Part shown: piece after piece, positions 14,646-20,768 of the stretch
Layout of the letters: each line of letters begins with the position of its first letter
Position numbering within the stretch: the stretch's first letter is position 1
Source: an uncultured Clostridia bacterium
GTDB lineage: Bacteria > Bacillota > Clostridia > Oscillospirales > Ruminococcaceae
DNA: 35,758 nt
Assembly (NCBI GenBank): GCA_947628405.1
Contig: CANQZR010000007.1
Coordinates: 1 to 35,758 of the forward strand
Direction of reading: 5' to 3'
The notes under the pieces: model-generated
What the model was told of the DNA's origin: nothing
The model's input: only the letters and a program-made list of their open reading frames with translations
The model's database searches: none
Made by a program: the position numbers and the translations under genes

Positions 14646-15239
14646 ATGAAAAAGCAGCTTATTTCAATTGCAATCGCTCTGACGCTGACAACGGCAGTAT
14701 TTGCTCCCGTTTCGGTATCTGCCGACGAATGGGTAAAGACGGACAAAGGCTATGTCTATGAATATGACAATGGAACTACCGCCGCCAAAGGTTGGCTGAA
14801 AATAGACGGAAAAACGTATTATATTCAAAAAGACGGCACCCGTAAAACCGGCTGGCTGAAAACATCTTCCGGCGCAAAATACTATTTCGATAAAAACGGC
14901 GTTATGTATAAAAGTAAATGGGTCAAGATGAAATCTGGCACAAAATATTATTTCCTTTCAAACGGCAAAGCTGCCACGGGCGTTGTTACAATTGATAAAA
15001 CAGAATACAAATTCGATACGGACGGCGCATATTTAGGGAAAAATAATCATTACATATTGAATACTGAAACGTTATGCCTGCACACAAAAAACACCTGTAC
15101 AGCCGCGCAAAAAATTGATAAGGAGAATTACGACGAGGTAGATATTGGTTCAGAGGAACTTGACGAATATTCAGAAAATGGGTATTGGGGCTGTGGAATA
15201 TGCAACAAAAATAAAGCTCTTCCAAAACCTAAAAAATAA
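14646..15239 (+). CDS. Secreted wall-binding-repeat protein with Ada-like Cys module
   Basis: 197 aa. Residues 1-26 are a Sec signal peptide (KKQ, hydrophobic core, VSVSA then D). Residues ~29-135 carry four to five aromatic repeats of the choline/glucan-binding type (GWLKIDGKTYYIQKDGTRKT, GWLKTSSGAKYYFDKNGVMY, KWVKMKSGTKYYFLSNGKAA). The C-terminus (~137-197) has YILNTETLCLHTKNTC, then a KIDKEN segment, and GYWGCGICNKN: the Asn-Thr, His, Cys and CxxC pattern of small metal-binding modules found on secreted Firmicutes proteins. Likely displayed on the surface of the lysogen and a conversion factor. GGAGGG lies seven bases upstream. Function unproven. Confidence 0.8.
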   Translation: MKKQLISIAIALTLTTAVFAPVSVSADEWVKTDKGYVYEYDNGTTAAKGWLKIDGKTYYIQKDGTRKTGWLKTSSGAKYYFDKNGVMYKSKWVKMKSGTKYYFLSNGKAATGVVTIDKTEYKFDTDGAYLGKNNHYILNTETLCLHTKNTCTAAQKIDKENYDEVDIGSEELDEYSENGYWGCGICNKNKALPKPKK

Positions 15240-15244
15240 ACTGT

Positions 15245-16000
15245 ATGAAAAACCACGAAAAAATAAACGCTGCTTATCAGGTATTTATCGCCGTTCTTGC
15301 GCTTGTTTCAATAGTCCTTGTTATTCTTGACCTTTGTGGAAAAATAAGCCTTGCCTCCGGCGTGCTGTTCTGGATCGACACGTCAATTTTGATGATCTTT
15401 GCAGTTGATTACATAGTCCGCTTTGTGCTTGCAAAAGAAAAACTGAAATTTTTCAAGTCAAATATTTTCGACCTGCTCTCAATAATACCGTTTAATTCGA
15501 TTTTCAGTTTTTTCCGCTTTGCAAGGATCTTCCGGCTTGCGAAACTTTCAAGGCTTGCGAAATTCACAAAACTTGCACGTCTAACGGCATTTTTCGGACG
15601 CTTCGGGAACCGCGCAAAAACATTCCTGCACACGAACGGGTTCATTTATATGCTGTATGCGTCCGGTGTCCTTATTCTGATATCCTCGGTAATAATGATG
15701 TACACCGAGGGCAAAGACTTTTTCGACGCGCTCTGGTGGTCTATCGTTACTGTTACAACTGTAGGTTATGGGGATATTTCCCCGACGACCGGCGCAGGGC
15801 GTGTAATGGCGGTCATTCTGATGATATTCGGAATAGGTCTGATCTCAATGCTTACCGGGACAATTACGTCGTTTTTCGCCGGCAAGGCGGAACAGGAACG
15901 ACCGGAAGCGGAACAGAACGACCTTGAAAATATCATTGCGGAACTTTCCTACGATGAACGGGAAAAAGTAATTGAAATTATCAAAATATTAAAAAAATAA
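15245..16000 (+). CDS. Voltage-gated K+ channel
   Basis: 251 aa, six-helix Kv-like subunit. S1 at ~10-32, S2 ~40-62, S3 ~70-88, S4 ~90-113 with regularly spaced charges (RFARIFRLAKLSRLAKFTKL), S5 ~132-153, the pore helix FFDALWWSIVTV and selectivity filter TTVGYGD (~171-177), then S6 (~185-210) and a short acidic cytoplasmic tail. The filter is fully canonical for K+. It acts in the membrane as a tetramer. It follows the secreted protein by five bases with no clear ribosome binding site, suggesting coupled translation. Bacterial Kv channels exist in chromosomes; one inside a prophage cargo operon is unusual. Confidence 0.92.
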   Translation: MKNHEKINAAYQVFIAVLALVSIVLVILDLCGKISLASGVLFWIDTSILMIFAVDYIVRFVLAKEKLKFFKSNIFDLLSIIPFNSIFSFFRFARIFRLAKLSRLAKFTKLARLTAFFGRFGNRAKTFLHTNGFIYMLYASGVLILISSVIMMYTEGKDFFDALWWSIVTVTTVGYGDISPTTGAGRVMAVILMIFGIGLISMLTGTITSFFAGKAEQERPEAEQNDLENIIAELSYDEREKVIEIIKILKK

Positions 16001-16042
16001 CCCACTCCGGTATGATCCGGAACGGGGAAGCATAACCCACAC

Positions 16043-16071
16043 TTGACGAGATAATGCGAACATGATATAAT
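16043..16071 (+). promoter_or_regulatory. Promoter of the toxin-antitoxin operon
   Basis: TTGACG (16043-16048), 17-bp spacer, TATAAT (16066-16071), 30 bp before the toxin start. The toxin-antitoxin pair therefore has its own transcript. Confidence 0.8.
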
Positions 16072-16100
16072 TTTGAAAATAATGTAGGCAGGGTAATAAT

Positions 16101-16472
16101 ATGACAAGAACTTTTGTTATGACAAAAACGTTTGATAAGCAATGGGAAAAATTATCTTTGAGTGATGAAGAACTGTATGATCTTCAGGTAACACTTGCCA
16201 ATGATCCGTCTGCCGGAGATATGATACAGGGAACACATGGCTGCCGTAAATTCAGAATACCATTGAAAAACACCGGAAAAAGCGGCGGAGCAAGAGTGAT
16301 CTATGTTGACTTTATTAAGTTTGAAAAAATTTATCTTATTACAGTTTATTCAAAAAATGAAAGTGATGATCTCACAAAACAGGAATATAATAATATAAAA
16401 AATATTGTTAAGGATATTGAAAGCGCCGAAAGAGCGCTCTATGAAAGGAGAATGAATTATGAGTGTATATGA
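16101..16472 (+). CDS. RelE/HigB-type toxin
   Basis: 123 aa, the length and pattern of RelE/ParE-superfamily mRNA interferases: MTRTFVMTKTFDKQWEKLSL, a helical hairpin, then CRKFRIPLKNTGKSGGARVI with YVDF and IYLITVYSKNESDDLTKQEY. Basic residues on the central strands (R and K of CRKFRIPLKNTGKSGGAR) would cut or bind mRNA on the ribosome. Toxin first, antitoxin second, is the HigBA order. It overlaps the antitoxin gene by 14 bases, so the two are co-translated. Toxicity is inferred from the fold. Confidence 0.82.
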   Translation: MTRTFVMTKTFDKQWEKLSLSDEELYDLQVTLANDPSAGDMIQGTHGCRKFRIPLKNTGKSGGARVIYVDFIKFEKIYLITVYSKNESDDLTKQEYNNIKNIVKDIESAERALYERRMNYECI

Positions 16473-17001
16473 AAGCATTGTAACAGGACTTAACGAAGCC
16501 CTTGAATACGCAAAAGGCGAACGCAGCGATCTGAAAACTACATCTTTCGAGTCTGAACAGCCCGATCGGCAGGAGTCATTCGGCTTGTCTGCTCTTGATG
16601 TTGCCAAATGGCTTATTGCCTATAACAACGCTCAGGAAAACACCGATTTCCTGACGCCTTTAAAATTACAGAAATTGTTATACTATGCACAAGGCACCGC
16701 TATAAAATATACTGGAAAAACTTTGTTTACCGAACCCATCTACGCTTGGCAGCACGGTCCGGCTGTTCCTACGGTTTATGAACAGTATAAAAATTACGGA
16801 AAAAAACCCATTGATGAAAATTTTCCGCTGCCCGAATTTAACAATGATGTAAACATTATATTGCAGGACGTTTATGAGGATTACGGGCAGTTTTCTGCAT
16901 GGAAACTTGTTGAAATGACACATAACGAAGATCCTTGGTGTGAAACCCCCAAAAACGGTAAGATCTCTCTGGAAAAAATGAATGAATTTTTTTCCAGATA
17001 A
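16459..17001 (+). CDS. Panacea-domain antitoxin with HigA-like N-terminal segment
   Basis: 180 aa. The first ~22 residues, MSVYESIVTGLNEALEYAKG, match the N-terminal toxin-neutralising segment of HigA-type antitoxins (Y-x-x-I-x-x-G-L-N-E-A-x-E-Y). Instead of an HTH, a Panacea (DUF4065) domain follows at ~43-175: LSALDVAKWLIAYNNAQ, LTPLKLQKLLYYAQGTAIKY, LFTEPIYAWQHGPAVPTVYE and the helical end. Panacea domains define the PanA antitoxins, which pair with many different toxins. GGAGAATGAATT precedes the ATG. The gene overlaps the RelE toxin gene, so together they look like a PanAT-type toxin-antitoxin system that stabilises the prophage or blocks other phages. Confidence 0.85.
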   Translation: MSVYESIVTGLNEALEYAKGERSDLKTTSFESEQPDRQESFGLSALDVAKWLIAYNNAQENTDFLTPLKLQKLLYYAQGTAIKYTGKTLFTEPIYAWQHGPAVPTVYEQYKNYGKKPIDENFPLPEFNNDVNIILQDVYEDYGQFSAWKLVEMTHNEDPWCETPKNGKISLEKMNEFFSR

Positions 17002-17044
17002 GCTTAGCTTGAAAGCAGTGTTATTTTATAGACAGTAAAACAAA

Positions 17045-17074
17045 ATCCCGCTCCGGTGCGATCCGAAGCGGGAT
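17045..17074. terminator. Bidirectional terminator
   Basis: 12-bp stem with one mismatch (ATCCCGCTCCGG / CCGAAGCGGGAT) and a 6-base loop. Plus side is followed by AAATTTT; minus side by TTTTGTTTT. It separates the rightward toxin-antitoxin operon from the leftward micro-ORFs. Confidence 0.75.
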
Positions 17075-17085
17075 AAATTTTGCAG

Positions 17086-17184
17086 TCAACTGCGAAACAT
17101 CTCAATTAATTCATATATCGTTGCCAGAATGAACATAACGCCTATGGCATACAAAAGCACCGTTAAAAAATTCTGCTTTTTCAT
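17086..17184 (-). CDS. 32-aa single-span membrane micro-protein
   Basis: MKKQNFLTVLLYAIGVMFIL then ATIYELIEMFRS: a positively charged start, one hydrophobic helix and an amphipathic end. GAGGTG lies six bases before the ATG, an excellent site, and the bidirectional terminator follows directly. It is the second gene of a leftward transcript from the promoter at 17417-17445. The shape resembles type I toxins and small phage membrane peptides; no antisense RNA was recognised. Confidence 0.55.
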   Translation of the reverse strand: MKKQNFLTVLLYAIGVMFILATIYELIEMFRS

Positions 17185-17226
17185 GCTTGACACCTCGCTT
17201 TTTTTATGATATATTTAGTAGGGAGG

Positions 17227-17246
17227 AGGGCGGTTGCTTCCGCCCT
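17227..17246. other. Hairpin between two micro-ORFs
   Basis: Perfect 7-bp stem AGGGCGG / CCGCCCT, 6-base loop. No T-run follows on the minus strand, so it is more likely an RNA-stabilising or processing element than a terminator. Confidence 0.4.
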
Positions 17247-17260
17247 GTCCCTTTGGGATT

Positions 17261-17386
17261 TTACTCCCTTAGCTCTTTAATTATCTTTACCGTCCAGTAA
17301 AGACCTTGAGCTATTGCAGCAAAGATTGCGGCTTTGCTTGCTCCCGTCTGCTTTCGCTTTCGGGAGCTTTTCTTTTTTCTGCTCAT
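17261..17386 (-). CDS. 41-aa basic micro-protein
   Basis: MSRKKKSSRKRKQTGASKAA, then IFAAIAQGLYWTVKIIKELR and E. The first 13 residues are almost all Lys/Arg/Ser; the rest is an amphipathic or hydrophobic helix. GGGGGTGG is seven bases before the ATG. It is the first gene after the repressed promoter at 17417-17445 and is divergent from the RHH repressor. A DNA-, RNA- or membrane-binding role are all possible. Confidence 0.5.
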   Translation of the reverse strand: MSRKKKSSRKRKQTGASKAAIFAAIAQGLYWTVKIIKELRE

Positions 17387-17416
17387 TGTACCACCCCCTT
17401 CCTTTACTGTAATTAT

Positions 17417-17445
17417 ATTATATCACGTTATAACGCATATGTCAA
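17417..17445 (-). promoter_or_regulatory. Consensus leftward promoter with internal operator
   Basis: On the minus strand TTGACA (17440-17445), 17-bp spacer, TATAAT (17417-17422). The spacer holds the perfect palindrome CGTTATAACG (17426-17435), related to the arms of the larger inverted repeat at 17463-17500, so a repressor bound here would block the promoter. Confidence 0.85.
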
Positions 17446-17462
17446 CAGTCATTTTTAACAAA

Positions 17463-17500
17463 GTTACAACGTATAATTTGTGTATTTTATACGTTGTAAC
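17463..17500. promoter_or_regulatory. Large inverted repeat, probable RHH operator
   Basis: Perfect 14-bp arms GTTACAACGTATAA (17463-17476) and TTATACGTTGTAAC (17487-17500) with a 10-base spacer. Each arm carries a GTTRYAAC-type half palindrome, also present at 17426-17435. The right arm includes the -35 of the rightward promoter. Confidence 0.75.
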
Positions 17501-17522
17501 TATAATAAAAAAGCTGTATAAT
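17494..17522 (+). promoter_or_regulatory. Promoter of the RHH repressor gene
   Basis: TTGTAA (17494-17499), 17-bp spacer, TATAAT (17517-17522). The -35 lies within the right arm of the inverted repeat, consistent with autoregulation. Confidence 0.7.
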
Positions 17523-17542
17523 ATAGTCATGGAGGTGGTCTT

Positions 17543-17743
17543 ATGGCAGTATCAAAGGCACAAATGGCGGCAAACAAAAAGCACGATCAGACACATTTCA
17601 AATATCAATCCGTAAAGCTGAAAATGGCAGAATATGAAGCACTGAAAAAGGCGATTGAGCTGTCGGGCGAACCGATGAACGGCTTCCTGCGCCGGGCGAT
17701 AATGGACAGGGTAGCTGAATATTTACCCGAAAATAAAGAATAA
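17543..17743 (+). CDS. Ribbon-helix-helix (Arc-like) repressor
   Basis: 66 aa. A basic N-terminus is followed by the ribbon FKYQSVKLKMAEYEALKKAI and helix-turn-helix-like second half ELSGEPMNGFLRRAIMDRVA, the RHH pattern in which paired strands contact DNA. GGAGGTGG precedes the ATG by four to six bases. Its promoter -35 sits in a 14-bp inverted repeat and the divergent promoter has a related palindrome in its spacer, so it should repress both itself and the two leftward micro-ORFs. It lies between these and the integrase, so it could also act in integration control. Confidence 0.8.
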   Translation: MAVSKAQMAANKKHDQTHFKYQSVKLKMAEYEALKKAIELSGEPMNGFLRRAIMDRVAEYLPENKE

Positions 17744-17747
17744 TCAC

Positions 17748-17771
17748 GTTATCCCTTTTAAAGGGGATAAC
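17748..17771. terminator. Hairpin after the RHH gene
   Basis: GTTATCCC / GGGATAAC arms around a TTTTAAAG centre. It begins four bases after the RHH stop. No T-run follows, so termination is uncertain. Confidence 0.4.
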
Positions 17772-17803
17772 TATGCCCATTTTGCCAAATAATTTATTTT
17801 GTA

Positions 17804-17842
17804 ATAAAAAAATCCCGCCTATGCTGCGAACATAGACGGGAT
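17804..17842 (-). terminator. Leftward-facing terminator before the integrase
   Basis: Stem ATCCCG-CTATG / CATAG-CGGGAT with one internal mismatch and a 7-base loop (17812-17842). On the minus strand it is followed by seven T (17811-17805), so it should stop leftward transcription entering from the integrase region; on the plus strand it lacks a T-run. Confidence 0.6.
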
Positions 17843-17922
17843 ATATGCAAGCCGAGGAACAGTATTCCTACAGCGCACAAGCTACATATACTTTCCTCAC
17901 CATATTTCAAGGAGGAATTTTC

Positions 17923-19017
17923 ATGAAACGCACAAACACTGCGAAATGGATTGAATCCCGTAAACGTTGGCAAATCAACGTTCAGAGAGACGGGATCCGC
18001 AAGACTTTTACATCTTCCACGCCGGGCAGAACAGGGCAGTCCGAAGCAAACCGAAAAGCGGACAGGTGGCTTGATGACGGAATAGCAGACGGCAAAATAA
18101 AAGTCCGTCAGGCTTCTGAACAGTATATTGAACATCTGAAAATCACGACGTCAAAAAGCAATTGGCTACAGCATGAAAGGATATTCAAGAATCATGTCAA
18201 TCCATATATCGGCACAGTCAGGATAGAAAACCTTAGCGAACAGCATTTACAAAGCATTATTGACAGAGCTTATGGCAAAGGTCTTGCTAAAAAAACATTA
18301 TCCAACATACGCGCTTGCCTGACCGCATTTGTGAAATACTGCCGAAAGAACAAGTATACAACGCTCTTTCCTGAAAGTCTGACTATTCCGCGTGATGCGA
18401 AAACAGGGGAAAAACACATACTACAGCCGGACGATTTGAAAATATTATTTTCATCAGATAAGACAATGTTTAACGGCAAAGAAAGGCAGGATATGTATAT
18501 ATATGCATATCGTTTTCACGTCCTGACGGGTCTCCGACCGGGGGAACTTGCCGGACTTAAATGGGAAGACATCAAGGACGGGACCGTGTACCTCCGACGG
18601 TCTATTAATTCATATGGTGAAGTAACGACGGGGAAAAATCAAAACGCCCGTAGAAATTTTTCATTGAACATTTTTACATCAGCAATCCTCGAAGAGCAGA
18701 AAAGAAGCCTCAAAGAACGTGAAATAGTGTCAGAATATGTATTCTGTGATAAGTGGGGAGAACCCGTGAAAAGCAGTAACTATTACAAACGCTGGAATAT
18801 ATACCGCAAATATAATAACATCTTGCCTGTATCACCGTATGAACTGCGGCATACGTTCGTATCGGCTGTAAAGTCCTTGCCTGAAGGATACCTAAAGCAG
18901 CTTGTCGGGCATTCTAAGGATATGGATACATACGGCGTATACTCCCATGAAATGGACGGCGACATGAAAGAAACAGCTGCAATGGTGCAGGATATTTTCA
19001 AGAGAATTTTAGCGTAG
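17923..19017 (+). CDS. int: Tyrosine recombinase integrase
   Basis: 364 aa from ATG at 17923 (AAGGAGG upstream). N-terminal ~60 residues form an AP2-like arm-binding domain (KRWQINVQRDGIRKTFTSST), next a SAM-like core-binding domain (~65-165), then the catalytic domain. Catalytic residues: R205 in TGLRPGELAGLKWED, R309 in YELRHTFVSAV (the usual His before it is Tyr307-like), H330 in LVGHSKDMD, and nucleophile probably Y340 in TYGVYSHE. It excises and integrates the prophage at the tRNA-Ser gene 100 bp downstream. No separate excisionase was recognised; a small HTH or RHH gene may fill that role. Confidence 0.95.
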   Translation: MKRTNTAKWIESRKRWQINVQRDGIRKTFTSSTPGRTGQSEANRKADRWLDDGIADGKIKVRQASEQYIEHLKITTSKSNWLQHERIFKNHVNPYIGTVRIENLSEQHLQSIIDRAYGKGLAKKTLSNIRACLTAFVKYCRKNKYTTLFPESLTIPRDAKTGEKHILQPDDLKILFSSDKTMFNGKERQDMYIYAYRFHVLTGLRPGELAGLKWEDIKDGTVYLRRSINSYGEVTTGKNQNARRNFSLNIFTSAILEEQKRSLKEREIVSEYVFCDKWGEPVKSSNYYKRWNIYRKYNNILPVSPYELRHTFVSAVKSLPEGYLKQLVGHSKDMDTYGVYSHEMDGDMKETAAMVQDIFKRILA

Positions 19018-19050
19018 GAAAATAAAATTTTCGTCCGGAAAATAAAAAGT

Positions 19051-19068
19051 GTGTACTTTTTTGTGTAC
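19051..19068. other. Direct GTGTAC repeats, possible integrase arm sites
   Basis: GTGTAC occurs at 19051-19056 and 19063-19068, 12 bp apart, between the integrase stop and the tRNA. Short direct repeats on this side of att are typical of arm-type binding sites. This is an inference from position. Confidence 0.35.
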
Positions 19069-19081
19069 CTAATATTTTAAT

Positions 19082-19112
19082 AAACCTCGCAAACGGTTTG
19101 CTTGCGAGGTTT
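19082..19112. terminator. Bidirectional terminator between integrase and tRNA
   Basis: Perfect 11-bp stem AAACCTCGCAA / TTGCGAGGTTT, 9-base loop, followed by TTATTT on the plus side. It can end both the integrase message and the tRNA transcript. Confidence 0.8.
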
Positions 19113-19116
19113 TATT

Positions 19117-19205
19117 TGGCGGAAGCGGAGGGATTCGAACCCTCGGTACCCGAAAGTACAACTGATTTCGAGTCAGTCCCGTTATGACCACTTCGATACG
19201 CTTCC
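19117..19205 (-). tRNA. tRNA-Ser(CGA)
   Basis: Acceptor GGAAGCG (19205-19199) pairs with CGCTTCC (19127-19121), followed by discriminator G and an encoded CCA (19119-19117). Anticodon stem ACTGA/TCAGT holds the loop CTCGAAA, anticodon CGA. A long variable arm (GTACTTTCGGGTAC) and T-loop TTCGAAT are present, as expected for a class II serine tRNA. The 3' half faces the integrase and probably contains the phage attachment core. Confidence 0.95.
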
Positions 19206-19217
19206 GTGACAAATAAC

Positions 19218-19246
19218 ATTATAACATATCCATGCGGAAAAAGCAA
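19218..19246 (-). promoter_or_regulatory. tRNA-Ser promoter
   Basis: Minus strand TTGCTT (19246-19241), 17-bp spacer, TATAAT (19223-19218), about 13 bp before the mature tRNA 5' end. Confidence 0.65.
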
Positions 19247-19265
19247 GAGTTTTTTCGCAAAAAAC

Positions 19266-19286
19266 TGCCGCGGATATTCCGCGGCA
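19266..19286 (-). terminator. Terminator of the lipoprotein gene
   Basis: 9-bp perfect stem TGCCGCGGA / TCCGCGGCA with a 3-base loop, followed on the minus strand by GTTTTTT. It lies five bases after the lipoprotein stop. Confidence 0.85.
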
Positions 19287-19291
19287 AAGTT

Positions 19292-20554
19292 TCATTCTTC
19301 GTCTGATCTTTCAATGGGAATAAACTGATTTTCCGCATTGTTATACTCATAGCCGAGCTTTTCCATAGCTGCCGAAATGTCGTTCATATCAGCCTCCATA
19401 TCGCCGCAAAGTTCTTCAAGGCTCGGATAAACGTCGCGGAGCTTCATGTTCAGAACACTTAGAAGCATATAGGGATCTTTTGGCAAAGCCATATCTTTTA
19501 CCTCCTGTCTTTCATATGTGATAACGGATCTGTTTCCGGAAGCGTCATTTATTATAAGTTTGTCCGAATATTCGGCAATAAGTGATGAAAGCTCGCCGAA
19601 AAGCCTGTATTCACGGGTATTTATTTCAAGCATATCAAGGTTTGTCAATATTGTAAGGCAGTAATCCCTGTTGCCGAGTATAACTGCCATATCGTGAAAA
19701 TAACCGTCATACCAGCCGTATTTGCGTATTACTTCGGCATTTTCTCCGCCGAGTATCATTGCGTTGCGGCTGTGGGTAAGGTGATATTCAAGCCGCTCGG
19801 AATACGGGTTGCCCTCCTTGATAAAATCATATATCTCACGGGAGATAGTAAGCGCTGATTCGCAGCATATCTGCGGCTGACCTGACGCTTTAGCGTCGTC
19901 CTCATGAGTAATTCCCAAAGATATCATAAATTCCTTGTAACCGTCTTCTGGGTAAAGTTCCCGGAGCATGGCAAAAGCCGAATTGTCGCTTTCTTCAAGA
20001 CACAGACCGATAAGCTCCTCAACGGTCCATTCCGTTCCAAATTCTTCATATTGCAGCGTACCGGTGCCGCTGCGCTTGTATTCTTCCGAATATGTAAGTT
20101 TCTGCCCGGTGTCGGCTTTTCCGGCGAGAGCCATTCTGTAAATGTAAAGCATATACGGTGCTTTCATTACCGACGCCGAAAAATAATGCTTGTCCGGGTC
20201 AAGCATGAATGTAAATCCGGTATCTATATCTTCATAGGCAAGGGAAATGTCATAATAGTCAAAATGAGGATATTTCCGGATAATTTCTTCAAGTTCATTA
20301 TAAAATTCTTCCGAAAGATCATAGGACGGCTCGGATATTTCCGTGACCGCAGATGAAGCGGAGAGTTCCGTTTCCGTGACTGTGGAAGTTTCCGATGCAG
20401 ACGTCTCCGATACGGTCAGGGTTTCCGTAATTTTTTCCGTGACCGATACCGCTTCCTGAACGGGCGCAGCCGCAGGGACTGTTTCGCTGCTGTCATTGCA
20501 GCCGCAAAGCAGGGCGGCAGTAATAATTATCGGCAAAATTTTTTTGCGGTGCAA
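19292..20554 (-). CDS. Serine-hydrolase lipoprotein, class A beta-lactamase-like
   Basis: 420 aa, TTG start at 20554 with GGAAG upstream. Residues 1-19 are a lipoprotein signal ending LLCGC, lipidated Cys19. Residues 20-75 are a Ser/Thr/Glu-rich spacer. The hydrolase domain follows: S128-V-M-K131 (SxxK), S189-D-N191 (SDN) and K278-Y-G280 in the place of KTG, all in the order of class A beta-lactamase/PBP enzymes. It is anchored outside the membrane. It could be a D,D-peptidase-like or cell-wall enzyme; KYG in place of KTG argues against an efficient beta-lactamase. It has its own promoter and terminator. Confidence 0.82.
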   Translation of the reverse strand: MHRKKILPIIITAALLCGCNDSSETVPAAAPVQEAVSVTEKITETLTVSETSASETSTVTETELSASSAVTEISEPSYDLSEEFYNELEEIIRKYPHFDYYDISLAYEDIDTGFTFMLDPDKHYFSASVMKAPYMLYIYRMALAGKADTGQKLTYSEEYKRSGTGTLQYEEFGTEWTVEELIGLCLEESDNSAFAMLRELYPEDGYKEFMISLGITHEDDAKASGQPQICCESALTISREIYDFIKEGNPYSERLEYHLTHSRNAMILGGENAEVIRKYGWYDGYFHDMAVILGNRDYCLTILTNLDMLEINTREYRLFGELSSLIAEYSDKLIINDASGNRSVITYERQEVKDMALPKDPYMLLSVLNMKLRDVYPSLEELCGDMEADMNDISAAMEKLGYEYNNAENQFIPIERSDEE

Positions 20555-20591
20555 AGCGGTCGCTTCCTTTCAAGAAATGTTTTACAATAGA

Positions 20592-20620
20592 ATTATATCA
20601 TTTTTCATATATATCTGCAA
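20592..20620 (-). promoter_or_regulatory. Promoter of the lipoprotein gene
   Basis: Minus strand TTGCAG (20620-20615), 17-bp spacer, TATAAT (20597-20592), about 40 bp before the TTG start. Confidence 0.7.
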
Positions 20621-20768
20621 TGCTTTTGGAGAATTTTCAGAATTTTTTAATGTTAAGATAAATGATAATTTAGTCTAACAAAATAAAAAATAATTAATAT
20701 GCAAGCAAAGCATTATAAAAACGTACTTAATATATGAAAGGTAAAATATTGAACAAGGGGGTTTATAA

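Larger units (their letters stand above)
1..19127. mobile_element. Tailed-phage prophage (right-hand end; left end outside the window)
   Basis: The region holds a leftward block of early, packaging and head genes (terminase small and large, portal, prohead protease, major capsid), a divergent repressor switch, rightward cargo genes and a tyrosine integrase. The integrase gene ends about 100 bp from the 3' end of a tRNA-Ser gene, the usual layout for integration into a tRNA 3' end, so the right attachment site should lie in or beside the tRNA at about 19117-19160. The other attachment site and the tail, lysis and host-exit genes are not in the window. Head gene order matches HK97-type siphophages of Firmicutes. 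The right boundary is inferred from the tRNA and not from a second att copy. Confidence 0.9.

Noticed and set aside
16001-16024. Hairpin-like sequence after the K+ channel gene.
   Set aside because: Stem has mismatches and no T-run follows; it resembles the better terminator at 17045 but is not convincing by itself.
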